Of a stretch of DNA of 64,000 bases, positions 11,377 to 22,443 are shown in pieces. This stretch comes from Chlorella sorokiniana (taxonomy: Eukaryota > Chlorophyta > Trebouxiophyceae > Chlorellales > Chlorellaceae): contig CP084615.1 of assembly GCA_025917655.1 (NCBI GenBank), forward strand, positions 682,001 through 746,000, read 5' to 3'. Both the position numbers and the translations under genes were made by a program. The notes beneath the pieces are model-generated. The model was not told the DNA's origin and made no database searches. It was given only the letters and a program-made list of their open reading frames with translations. How positions within the stretch are numbered: position 1 is the stretch's first letter; every line of letters begins with the position of its first letter.

Positions 11377-13537
11377 ATGGGTTCCAGCTTTGACGCGCAG
11401 TATGGCGCTAGGCTCACAGCCAAGGAGCTTCAGAACCTTCAGAAGGATCTGTTCAGCTGGGGTACTTCTATGAAGCAGAAGAATGCGCGCAAGGCCCCAG
11501 CAGTCGAACCAGCTCCCCCTCCGCCGGCCGCTGGTGCCGGTCAAAGCTCCAGAACGGAGCAGCAGCAGCACGCGCCAGCCAGCGTGTCGGCTGCCAAGCA
11601 TCCCGCAGCGCATACATATGAGCACTACAGGTCAAAGTGGGACAAGTTTGACGTGGATGCAGCGCTTGCAGAGGACGACGGCGAGGTGGGGCGCACCGCA
11701 GCGGCTGAGAACAGCGGCGCCCCCGGGCATCAGCACGAGCGGCGGCAGCAGCAGGGCTGCTTCAAGCGCCGGCCAGCCCGCGTCCATCCCCCAGGCACGG
11801 GTCACTGTCCCAGTCCGCCCCAGCCCACCGCAGCGGGTGCCGCCGCCCGCACTGAGCCAGAGCGGTACAGCCAGCGCCGCGCAGCGAGAGCCCACAACCG
11901 CGGGCGACTGGAAGGACGCTGGGAACGAGCACTTCAAGGCAGGGCGGTACCAGGAGGCCGTTGATTGCTACACCTCCAGCCTCGCCATGCAGCCCAGCTG
12001 CGTGGCGGCCGCCAACCGAGCCATGGCTCGGCTGAAGCTGGGGCAGCCTGCGGCGGCAGAGGAGGACTGCAGCCTGGCGCTGAGGATGGACGACGCTTAC
12101 GTGAAGGCATACCAGCGCAGGCACGCTGCTCGTACTGCTGCATGCCGCCGCTGCCATTCGCCGCGCGTGCCCTGCTGCCAGCCTGGCCTGCGTGCTCATG
12201 CAGCACTTGATGCCGCTGGGCATAAGCACCTGAAAGGGTTGCTCCCGGGCGCTCCTCCCCGCAGGGCCACCGCCAGGCACGAGCTGGGCAACCTGCTGGG
12301 CGCTGTGGAAGATTGCGAGGCTGTGCTGCGGCTGGAGCCCGGCAACAGGCAGGCCGCCGCGGACCGCGCGCAGTGGGTGGCGGCGCTGCTGCGCCAGAAC
12401 AGCCTGCAGGCGCCCAGCCGCCGCGAGCCCCTGCCCGTGCGCGCGCGCTGCGCCAGCTGCGGTGGGGGCGGCGAGTAGCACGCTGCAGGCTGCAGACTTG
12501 GTTCTCACTCCGGCAGCCCAGCACATGCCGCGCGGTGCTGGCCCTGCCGCTGCTGAGGACATAATCCGGGCGGTGGCCAGCCAGTCGGCCCCCTCCGCTC
12601 AGCCTACAGCAGCAGCAGGCTTGTCTGCACCGCAGCAGCAGCCAACCGCCGCCGTGCAGGGACCGCCTGCTGTGGCGCGTATCCAGCTGGTGGAGGAGGC
12701 GGGCGGTGAGGAGTGCGCGCCGCCTTTGGATGAGGGGATGGAGCCGCCGCCGCAGCAGGAGCAGCAGCCTGCAGAGGGAGCTGGAGGCGGGGGCTGGGGG
12801 CTGCGGCGGGTACGCAGCCTGTGCCACCCAGCAGCCCCCAGGCCACACAAGCAGAGGAAAAGCCCGCAGAGGTGCGGCTGGCGGGGCTGGCAGCAGCGCA
12901 GCAGGGGCCCGCGCCGGCTGTGGGCACGCCGCCGGCTGTTGAGCTGGCGCCACCCGAGGCGGAATCGTCGGTGCCACAGACTGCGTCCTCGCCAGCCTCC
13001 CGCCCCGGTTCGTCATCAGCGGCCGAGGCCGCTCCCTTCAAGATGCCGCGCACAGGTGGGCCTGCAGTGTACATGTGTGCAGCACCGTGCTACGCGGCGT
13101 TCACTGCCTTGCTGGCGCCCCTGCTGATTGGTGTCAGCCCGAGACGCTCAGAGCTGGTGTTGGGAAGCTTCACCTGCTGCAGGACTGGATTTCGAGAAGG
13201 CGTGGAGGGGCTTCAAAGGCAATGTGCAGCAGCAGGCCGACTACCTGCTGCAGCTGCCGCCCGCTCAGCTGCCCGTGCTGCTGAAGCAGGCGCTCAACCC
13301 CAGCCTGCTGGCGGCAGCGACTGCGGCGCTGCTGCAGCAGGGTGCTCGGCAGGACCCTGCCGCTGCAGTTGCCCTGCTGGAGGGCCTGACCGGTGTCGCC
13401 CGCTTTGACATCAACCTGCTTAGCGTGCCTTCCCGCCAGAAGGGGAGCTGCAGGCGGCGTGGGATGCTGCAGCGGCGCAGCTGGATGCAGCGCTCGCAGG
13501 CAGGCTCGCAAACGTGAGATCAAAGTATAAATTTTGA
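11377..13537 (+). CDS. RPAP3: RPAP3-like TPR co-chaperone (R2TP complex)
   Basis: RPAP3/Tah1-type proteins use TPR repeats to bind HSP90 and a C-terminal domain to hold the RUVBL ATPases in the R2TP complex, which assembles RNA polymerase II and snoRNPs. The N-terminus has LQNLQKDLFSWGTSMKQKN, like the RPAP3 start. A TPR block follows (GNEHFKAGRYQEAVDCYTS, NRAMARLKLGQPAAAEEDC), then a GC-AG intron at 12121-12264, then more TPR (LGNLLGAVEDCEAVLRLEPG). A low-complexity linker leads to the RPAP3 C-terminal domain from 13183: LDFEKAWRGFKGN, YLLQLPPAQLPVLLKQAL. The final frame runs to a stop at 13535-13537 through AAWDAAAAQLDAALAGRLA. The reading frame breaks near 11720, 12466, 12795 and 13443, each by one base at a G or C run. 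These look like sequence errors because every domain on either side is well kept. Confidence 0.85.
12121..12264 (+). other. GC-AG intron in the RPAP3 TPR domain
   Basis: The donor is CGCAG|GCACGC and the acceptor is CCGCAG|GGCC. The join restores a TPR sequence (YQRRATARHELGN). The intron is 144 bp, a multiple of three without a stop, so it is easily read through by gene finders. Confidence 0.6.
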
Positions 13538-14106
13538 ATCAGTGCACTGCAAACTCTGGCTCTTGCTCCCGTTCGCGGCAGAATGTCACGTGCGCTCTGA
13601 ACAGGACCCGGAGCAGCTGACGGCGCTCTTGGACAGCTGGGGTTCATGACAGGGCCGCCTGGGTGGGGCCGGGGCTCAATTATTTTGATCAGCTTTGTTA
13701 TCGCCACCTTGAACTGCGAATAGATGAAAAAATGCCACCTCTCGTGCTCAGGCCCACTCGGGGCACACGCCATGAGAGCTGCGTCACCCCATCCTCCCCC
13801 TTTCCCCATGCATGCAAATAGTGCATAACTCGCTATCGTTGCCTTGAACAAGAAGCTCTTCAAGACGAGGGACAAGGGCGCATGCTCTTATCGCAAAGTG
13901 CGCTGTCACCGGCGTCTGTTCCCTCACTTGTTGGGCGCAAGAAGTGAACTACGACATACAAGAGGACACGGCAGGCAGCCTGGTGCCGCAACCCCGCTGA
14001 CTTGCAGGCGCCACCGCCAACCTGCTTGGGTCGGCTTCAGCAGCAGCGCCAACTCTTTAGGCGGCCCTACTCTGACAACCTCTTCATCTCGTTTTGGAGC
14101 CACAGC
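13538..14106. other. Intergenic region before the ZIP gene
   Basis: The 570 bp between two same-strand genes contain no conserved frame. It should hold the RPAP3 3' end and the ZIP promoter. Confidence 0.4.
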
Positions 14107-16363
14107 ATGACAGCATCTGGCAATGTGGGCTTGGCATTCGGCTTGGTGGTTGCAGCAGGCGCCGCAAGCTCCATCGGCGCTGCCATCGTCTTTGCAGTCG
14201 GGCTGGCGAGCCCCAGATTGCTGGCCAGCTCCCTGGGGTTTGCGGCAGGCGTCATGATGTGAGTCATAGCACGGATTGTGGCCGAATTTGGTCAGAAGGT
14301 CAAGACGCTACGTTGTAAAGATGTACTACATCGGGAGCGCATAGGGTGGCCGATTTCTTTTGTGTCACAGCCATTGCCCTCACTAGCCCGCACCATTCTC
14401 CACCTGCCTTCTGTTTTGTGCAGATATGTTGTCTTTGCCGAAATCTTTACCAGCGACAGCCAGAGAAGCTTCGAGAAGAGTGGCTACTCTGGTGGGTTTT
14501 GGTGTGATCTGCCGGCTGACGCTAGTGCCGACATCATGACGCCGCTGCCCGCGGCGTTCACCGATTCCCCTTTGCCCCGCCACGCCCGCTGGTTGCAGAG
14601 GTTGCTGCATACCGGCTGACTACCGTCTGCTTTTTTGGCGGCATGCTGTTGACTGCTGGGCTGGACGTGGCGGTGCACAAACTGATGCACCTGGCAGGCG
14701 AACACAAGCGGCAGCGGTCAGGCAAGCGCGGCGAAGGGGATGACAGCGATGAGACAGGCAGCCAAGCCGAGCTCATCACGACACCCCTGGCCTCTCACCA
14801 GCCTCTGCCTGGCGCTGTGGAGCTGCAGCCCCCGCGCTGCATCTGCGGGGAGGAGCCCTGCGTGTGCGACGCCGATAAAGACCTGGAAAGCGGCAGCGGC
14901 AGCGACAAGCCAGCTGGCGGGGCAGCTCGCAACGGCCCGTGCTGCACGTCACCAGAGACGTGCTGCCGCAAGAACCCCGACTGCTGCGGCGCCTGCTGCG
15001 CGGTCGAAGACCCTCACTGCTGCGGGCCAACGGCAGGAATAAATCCCGCAGGGGAGGCTGCCGAGGAGATTGCAGCGGGCACGGTGGGCCTCCAGCTGCG
15101 CTGCCCCCACTGCCCTGTTTGGCAAGCGTGCCGCCGCTCGCAGGCTACGGGCGGGGTGACTACTTTCCTGCTGTTTTCGCGGGGCGATGCAGCCCCAGGG
15201 CTTGCCTGCGGCGGTCAGTCGATGGTTTCTGCGCCTTGTGCCGACTGCCCTCGCTGCTGCACTCTGCAGGCGGCTGCCGAGGTAGTGGCCCTGCTCCAAT
15301 CGGACGAACACACGCAGGACTTGCTGCGCATGGGTGTTATCACGGGTGCGCCCCGCCATGTGCGACATGACAAGAGACGCACAGACAGGGCAGGAGGGGC
15401 CTCTCCTCCGCCGTGGGCTCGTTGCTGGGAGGCTCCGACCCCCAGCGTCCCTGCCTTCCCTGCCTGCAGGCGTGGCCATCGCCATCCACAACATCCCAGA
15501 GGGCCTTGCCACCTTTGTGGGCGCCCTCAGCGACGCCAAGGTGGGCGGCAGCATCGCCGCCGCCATCGCCATCCACAACATCCCAGGTGCGAGCGGGCTC
15601 TTTCATGCGGCTTGGCTGTGGGCGTGCTGCACTGCCAGCAGCAAATGCCTGCTCGTGCGCCCTGGAAGCATTTTCACCGGCTAAGCAAGGCTCTCGTGCC
15701 CCCATCGCCTCCTCGCAGAGGGCATCTGCGTGGCGATGCCCATTTACTACGCCACCGGCAACAAGCTCAAGGTGGGGCGTCAACACCCTTTTTCCCAAGC
15801 TGGGAGGGGCCCGGCGCCTTGGCCTCGCCCCCGCATCTGCCGCCGGGCGCACCAGCTCACGTTGCCGCCCGGCCGTGACCCTTCGTCTGTTCCGTCGTGC
15901 AGGCCTTTTTGTGGGGCAGCCTGACGGGTTTTGCGGAGCCTCTGGGGGCCTGCTGGGCTTCCTGGTGCTGGACGAGGAGGAGCCGCTCACCTTTGCTGTT
16001 GTCTTTGGGCTCGTGGCCGGCATCATGGCCTTTGTGAGCTTCAAGGAGCTGCTGCCCTCCGCCTTCCGCTTCGACCCAACCGACTCTGTGGTGTCCACAA
16101 GTGAGCGGCTGCACCCAAGGACTGCTGCCGCTGCTGCTGCTGGAATGCGGCTGCCGGCATTGCTGCTGCTGCTGCTGCTGCTGCTGGGCCACTGCCGCTG
16201 CTGCTGCCGGCTGCATGCTTGCAGCTGCTTCCTGGTTTGTCTGGGCGCTCCACAGCGCTGTGCTCCAAGTGGTTTGTGCCGACACGGGGACCCCTCCGCC
16301 CATGCAGGCATCATTGTGGGTATGGGGGTGATGGCGGCCTCCCTGCTGCTCTTCACCATATGA
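14107..16363 (+). CDS. ZIP-family zinc/metal transporter (ZupT/ZTP29 type) with Cys-rich loop
   Basis: ZIP transporters move Zn and related divalent metals into the cytosol. Eight exons keep frame throughout: 14107-14258, 14424-14491, 14599-15083, 15270-15345, 15470-15586, 15719-15771, 15903-16100, 16308-16363. The protein begins with two membrane helices (GLAFGLVVAAGAASSIGAA). It carries the two family signatures in neighbouring helices, IAIHNIPEGLATFVGAL and IAIHNIPEGICVAMPIYYA, whose His and Glu bind metal. It ends in FGLVAGIMAFVSFKELLP and a last helix. The loop between helices 3 and 4 (about 14830-15020) is unusual: 14 Cys, mostly as CC pairs, where ZIPs usually have a His-rich loop. No frame break is seen. 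Close kin are ZupT of bacteria and ZTP29 of plants, so an endomembrane or plasma membrane site is possible. Confidence 0.9.
16161..16187. repeat. (CTG)n microsatellite in an intron of the ZIP gene
   Basis: About nine TGC/CTG triplets in a row lie in the last intron of the ZIP transporter gene. No coding role. Confidence 0.8.
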
Positions 16364-16737
16364 GCATGCGAGGGGCTCGCAGCTGGCCTGCACCTCGCGA
16401 GTACTTTGCAATTCTTTCCACTCCAGCTCAGATCTGTCTTTTTCAATCCGAACTCCATGAGGACCTCGGGAGCTTTGCCTGCTCTTTCCTTTTGCGTATA
16501 AGCGACAGATATTGGTCGTGCACATCCCAGCTTTTCAAACAAATGAAAAAGCCAAATGAAAAACACAACAAGTGCAAGGTTGGCTTCATAGTGCGCAATG
16601 TTGCAAGGGCTGCATCTATCTGGCAGCGACGCGTCGCCACGATGTGCCGTGCTGGGCATGTGCACAAGGAGGTCAACGCGTTTCATTTCTCGTGATCAAA
16701 TCCGTGCTCTACTTCTTGCAATATCTATAGCGCCAAG
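16364..16737. other. Intergenic region before cycloartenol synthase
   Basis: The 374 bp are AT-richer than the surroundings, with A/T-rich patches near 16530-16570. No gene is recognised. The promoter of the synthase gene is expected here. Confidence 0.4.
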
Positions 16738-19700
16738 ATGTGGCGTTTCACGACGGGTTGGGACAGCGATGGACACCCGCTGCTGCACAGCCTGAATGGC
16801 AACGTTGGGCGGCAGGTCTGGGTGTACGAGCCTGATGCGGGTACCCCTGAGGAGAGGGCCCGGGTGGAGGAGCTGCGCGCCAGCTTTACTAAGAATCGGC
16901 TTCAGCAGAAGCACAGCTCTGACGAGTTGCTGAGGTGAAATATTTGTCGTAACCGTACAGAAGTCATCAAACCGCGGACAGTAAACGGCGATGCAGCCCA
17001 GGGCGCCAATGGAGACCCCACCTGCCGGCCACCCGCCGCCACTGAGGCGGTGTGCAGCACCAGTCAACCAATAGTGCTGTTCGACTGCCATCATCCACTT
17101 TTCCTTCCTTGTTGCAGATTGCAGAGCGAGGGACAGCGGCGCTCTGGCCCCCTCCCCGTGGACAAGGCAGCGCTGGCTGGCGGCAGCGCCCGGGTGCCGA
17201 CGTCGTGGCCGCCGCGCTGCGCAACGGGCTCTCTTTCTACGAAGGGCTGCAGGCCGAGGACGGGCACTGGCCAGGCGACTACGGGGTCCCATGTTCCTCA
17301 TGCCGGGCATGGTCATCACGCTGTACACCACAGGGGCCCTGGACAGCGTGCTCAGGTGGGTGCTGCGCCTCGATTGCGAGAGTGCTGCAGGCAGAGCAGA
17401 GCGCGGGAACGCAGCAGCGCTGCCAAGCAAGCACACCGGCCAGGTGTCCAGCACAGCTTACTTGCACTCCTGCCCCCAAAAACTGCCACAGCCCGCAGCA
17501 CCGCTCCGAGATGGTGCGGTACCTGCGCAACCACCAGAACGCCGATGGCGGCTATGGCTTGCACATCGAGGGGACCAGCACCATGTTTGGCACGGCTCTG
17601 AACTACGTCACGCTGCGCCTGCTGGGCGTGCCCGCCGACGACAGCACGCTTGCCGCCGCTCGCAGCTGGGTGAGGCATCGGTGCCATGTCCGCCTGCCGC
17701 CGTGTGCTGCGATGTGCTGGCGGCGCTTTGCCAGCGTGCTTCCACAGCGTCCTCCCCGTGCATGGGTGTTGTGCGGCCATGCATGTGCACGCACCTGAAA
17801 GTGGGTGCTAGCACGAGTTGGCCGTGAACCCCCCCCCCCCCCCTCCCCCCAGATTCATTCTCGTGGCGGCGCCCACCACATCACCAGCTGGGGCAAGTTC
17901 TGGCTGGCGGTGCTGGGTGTGTACTCCTGGGATGGGCTGAACCCCATGCCGCCAGAGATGTGGCTGCTGCCGTACAGCGGCTGGACCGGCATCGGCTGGC
18001 TGCATCCGGGCGCTTCTGGTGCCACTGCCGCATGGTGCGTGGGCCGGCAGCGGGGCAGGGAAACAGGCTGGTTTTCTTTCGGCGCCAGCGGGCTGGGCCG
18101 CCGCTGGACTGCCCTGCTTGGCCGCCCGGCATCTCCTTGTGTGTTGTTGGCCACTCATGTGCCGCCCCATGTTTGCGTACCGCCAGGTGTACCTCCCCAT
18201 GAGCTATGTGTACGGCGTGAGGGGCACCTGCCGCGCCACGCCGCTCACCGCCGCCATCCGGAATGAGCTCTACCCGCTGCCCTACTCATCCATCAATTGG
18301 AACCAGGCCAGGTGGGCGGGCAGTGCAGGCGCTGCTGCTGCCGCGTCTGTTGCAATCGGCAGCGGGGGGCAGCCCAGCGTATGGCATCAAACGACTGCGG
18401 CCCATGCCTTCACATGCTCCTCTACTCACATGTAGGAGAGGAAGCATGTGTGCGTGCGTGTGGGGGTTGGGATTGAGGATGTTTTCCTAGGGACTCCTGC
18501 ACGCCAGCAACACCCTGCCGCTCGTGCCGTACCGTCCCGCCTCCACGCCGCAGGAACCTGTGCGCCAAGGAGGACCTGTACTACCCGCACCCGCTGGTGC
18601 AGGACGTGCTGTGGTGGACGCTGTACCAGGCGGAGCCGCTGCTGCTGGGCTCGCGCCTGCGCAAGGCCGCGCTGGCAGAGTGCATGAAGCACATCCACTA
18701 CGAGGTGTGTGTGGGGGGGGCGGGGGCAGAGTGTGTGGGGGGGGTTGGGGGTGAAGGCCGAAGGGCCAGGTTGGAGCTGCGCTTGCAGACCATGAGAGCA
18801 GGCAGCTGCTCCCGGAGGCCAGCAGAGCACCGCATGGCTGTGCTGCGGGTGATTTGCGTGCCTTGCCAGCCGCACTCAGTGCTGCGGCGCTGCTGTCAGC
18901 CAGTTGCATGCTGGTAGCCAGGGATCCCGGGGGGGGCAGCAGACTTGGCTTTCCTCCCCATGCACCCTGGCACATGCCAGCGGCCTGTCCGCCCCGCTGC
19001 CCAGGCCCACACCCAAACGCCCTGTTCAACCCACGCCCACCGCCGGCCCCGCTGCTGGCGCAGGATGAGAACACGCGCTACGTGGACATAGGGCCGGTGA
19101 ACAAGGTGATCAACATGCTGGCCTGCTGGCTGGAGGACCCCGACTCGCTGGCCTTCAAGAAGCACCTCCCGCGGTGGGCGGCGGCTGCGCTGGCGCAAGC
19201 TGGCTAGCCGCAGGGCGGGCCTGTAAATATCTGCCAGTATAGTATCTGGCTGGGGCCGCGCCTGCGGGGTGATCCTGTAATTTGGGTGGGGCGGGTTTCC
19301 CTGGTAGAGACTGGCACAGAGCGGGCGCCAGGGCTTTTGCCCCGGTCCACACACCCAAAGGCGCCAGCATCCGCCGAGGGGATTCTCTTTGTGCCCCCTG
19401 CCTGATGGCGCGTCTCCCTGCCTCCCCTCCCCCACCCTGCCCTTTCCCCCAGGATCTTCGACTACTTGTGGGTGGCCGAGGACGGCATGAAGATGCAGGG
19501 CTACAACGGCAGCCAGCTGTGGGACACAGCCTTTGCGGTGCAGGTGGGGCAGGGGATGGGGCCAGCATCAGCAGTCCAGGCAACCGTGTGGGTGTGGTTG
19601 CGGTGCTGCAGTCCCTATGCGCCCAAGGAGCATGGCTGCGGTGCAAGGCGGCGCTTCTGTGTAGCAGCTGGCTCAAACACAGGAGCAACTGGTTGGTGTG

Positions 19701-22008
19701 CCCCTGCCCCCCCCATCCCCCCTGGGGCAGGCCATCGCCTCCACCGGCTTTGCCTCCGAGTTTTCACGCTGCTTGCGCAAGGCGCACGAGTACATCGAGC
19801 AGTCGCAGGCGAGCGGGCGCGGCCGCCAGCGCGCGGCAGACAGCGCTGGGTGGCGGGCCACCTCTTGTCCACCTGCGCTCGCGCTGGCAGTGCTGGCAGC
19901 GTCCCTCCCAGGCTCCCCGCATGAGCGGGCTCTGCCTGCCGCTGCAGGTTGTGGAGGAGGCGCAGCAGCCGCTGGCAGAGTACTACCGCCACATCAGCAA
20001 GGGGGCGTGGCCCTTCTCCACCCGTGACCACGGCTGGCCCATCTCCGACTGCTCCTCCGAGGGCCTCAAGGCCGCCCTCACCCTGGCGCGGGTGCGAGCA
20101 GGCCGCCCTGCTGTGCACGCTGCCGCCGGGCAGCCGCAGAGCTGGAGGGTCGCCGCAACCTGGTGCAGGCGTGTCGTGGCGCGGCAAGCGGGCTGCTTGC
20201 CTGCGACCGGTGCTGCTTGTGCAGTGCTGCCTTCCTTCCTCGGCCCGCAACTCTTGCCCGGTTTTGTCTGTGTAGCTCTCGCTGATACCCCCCCCTCCCT
20301 CTCTGAACACCTGCCCCGCAGATGGATGCCAGCGCCGTCGGCCCCGCCATCCCCGCCGAGCGCCTGCACGACTGCGTCAACGTCATTCTGTCCTACCAGA
20401 ACCGCGACGGCGGCTGGGCCACCTACGAGATCAAGCGCTCCTTCGAGCTGCTGGAGGTGCGGCGCCGCGCTGAGCACGACCGCAGAGCCACGCCGCGCTG
20501 TGTTGCAGGCTGTGCCGTCACAGCGCCCGCTGGCGCCCAGCCTCGCCACCCGCCCCTGACCACCCCTTCCTTGCCCAACTCTGGTGGGAATCCCGCTCCC
20601 TCCGCCACTTTTCTGTGACTGTCCTGCCCACCTTGCCTCACTCCCCCTCCAGGTCATCAACCCCAGCGAGACGTTTGGCGAGATTGTGGTGGACTACAAC
20701 CACGTGGAGTGCTCCTCAGCCTGCATCACCGCACTCACAGCGTTCACCCAAGCCCAGCCGCAGCACAGGGCGGCGGAGATTGCGGCGGCGCTGCGCAAGG
20801 GCATCAAGTACCTGAAGAGGTGTGCAGGGGTGGGGGGCAGGGTAGGGGACATGGGGTAGAAGGGTTCTGCGCTGGCTTCAGCTTGCAAGTTGGGGACATG
20901 GCGGCACTTCCGAGGAGCCCTGCCCGCTGCTCGTGCTGCCCACCGCCAGTTCTGCAGCCGCGCCCGCGAACGCCAAGGGGACACCCCATTCTGCCTCCCT
21001 TGATCCCTCCGCCCCGCCCGCCCCCCCCGCCCTGCAGCATCCAGCGCCCGACGGCTCTTGGTACGGCAACTGGGGCGTGTGCTTCACCTACGGGACGTGG
21101 TTTGGCTGCGAGGCGCTGGCGGCGGTGGGCGAAACGCACCGCAGCAGCCCGTCCGCACGCGCCGCAGCCGCCTTCCTGCTGCAGAAGCAGCGTGCCGACG
21201 GCGGCTGGGGCGAGAGCTACCTGTCCTGCCAGGACAAGGTGGGGAGGGGGAGGGGTGCTCTTATGCGTCCCTTCTCTAGCTGGCGCCGCCGGGCTGAACG
21301 AGCTGTCAGGGCAGCCAGCCAGCACTCGGCCTGCCTGCTGCGCTGCACCCCTTGCAGCACGCGGCAACAGCCGACCTCACTTTCGCAGCGCTCCCCCGCC
21401 CCGCCTCCTTCACCGTACTGCAGGTGTACAGCCAACTGGAGGGCGACCGCTCCCACGCCGTCAACACCGCCTGGGCGCTGCTGGCGCTGCTGGCGGTTGG
21501 GTACCATGAGGTGGACCGCCGCCCCCTGGACGCCGCCGTGCGCTGCCTCATACTGCTGCAGGTGACACGCCAGCCTCCGCGCCGCCCCACGCTTGCCTGT
21601 GGAGGCATGGGGGTGGACGGCAGGGTTTCCTTGGACGAACAATCCCAGGCTGCTAGGACCCGGGACGGCCTGCCCACGCGCTTGAAAGGCTGGCGGCGTG
21701 CTGACCCCCCCCTTCTTCATGACCGCGCAGGAAGCGAGCGGCGACTGGCCGCAGCAGCACATCAGCGGCGTGTTCAACCGCAACTGCATGATCACCTACG
21801 CCAACTACAGGCGAGTTTGTGGATGTAATGTTTTGACGTGTGTGGGTTGGGGGCCCTCTCTTACTACCTTGCCCGACACGGAAGCTGTGGCAAGCAGCAG
21901 CCTGCGTGGGCGCCTGCTGACATAGGATGGCTGGTCCCCCTCTGCAGGAACATCTTCCCCATCTGGGCGCTGGGTGTGTACCGCCGCATGGTGTTGAAGC
22001 AAGACTAG
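16738..22008 (+). CDS. CAS1: Cycloartenol synthase (oxidosqualene cyclase)
   Basis: The enzyme cyclises 2,3-oxidosqualene to cycloartenol, the first sterol of green-lineage cells, at ER membranes. Sixteen exons run from [12 protein letters not shown] (16738-16934) to RRMVLKQD (21948-22008). Family marks in order: [76 protein letters not shown] with the catalytic Asp, [36 protein letters not shown] (QW motifs). The Tyr in GYNGSQ and the His and Ile of HGWPISD are the residues that separate cycloartenol from lanosterol synthases, so the call is CAS. The usual DCTAE motif is DCSSE here. Introns 19809-19947 and 21811-21947 are GC-AG. One-base frame slips occur at G/C runs near 17190, 17282, 18010 and 21047. 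Exon order and length are otherwise complete. Confidence 0.95.
19809..19947 (+). other. GC-AG intron in the CAS gene
   Basis: The donor is CGCAG|GCGAGC and the acceptor is CTGCAG|GTTG. The join gives EQSQ-VVEEA, as expected before the RHISKG motif. No GT donor gives the same product. Confidence 0.65.
21811..21947 (+). other. GC-AG intron in the CAS gene
   Basis: The donor is TACAG|GCGAGT and the acceptor is CTGCAG|GAAC. The join gives TYANYR-NIFPIW, the conserved C-terminal CAS sequence. Confidence 0.75.
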
Positions 22009-22443
22009 GCGGTGCTGCGAGGCACCCGACCTGCTGTCGCTGCTGGGCAGCCACGCCTGCTTTGATTCAGCTGCGCTCAGCTGCGTTTTGTTTACCAGAA
22101 CCTTGCAAGTTGCTATACAGTTTTGCTGCAAGGCTTGGCCACGCTCGAGGAACCCAAAAGGCCCAAGGCCACGAGCCGCTGGCAGGCCAGGGCCGGCAAA
22201 CGGACAAAGGGGAGTGGGTGCCGCGGCTTTCATCCTTAAACCTGACCGTCCTTGCCTCTACCCTCGTTGCGTTTCTGTTGCATCACAATCAATTCAAGCG
22301 ATGGGAAGGAGCAACGGCGCTATCACATTTGCTGGTGCCTCAAGGAGACGAGGCAGCCTGGCCGGCGCACAGCATGCCCGCTGCCATCCTTCCTCCCTCC
22401 CCTTCACACTCAGTACATGCGCAGGCTGGCAGGCGACTGAGGG
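22009..22443. other. Convergent 3' region between CAS and LON-domain genes
   Basis: Two genes end toward each other here. No further coding sequence is recognised. Confidence 0.4.

Noticed and set aside
11377-13537. RPAP3 as a pseudogene
   Set aside because: Four frame slips are present, but all domains are kept and similar slips hit nearly every long GC-rich gene here, at G/C runs.
16738-22008. Lanosterol synthase
   Set aside because: Tyr in GYNGSQ and His/Ile in HGWPISD are the cycloartenol-type residues.
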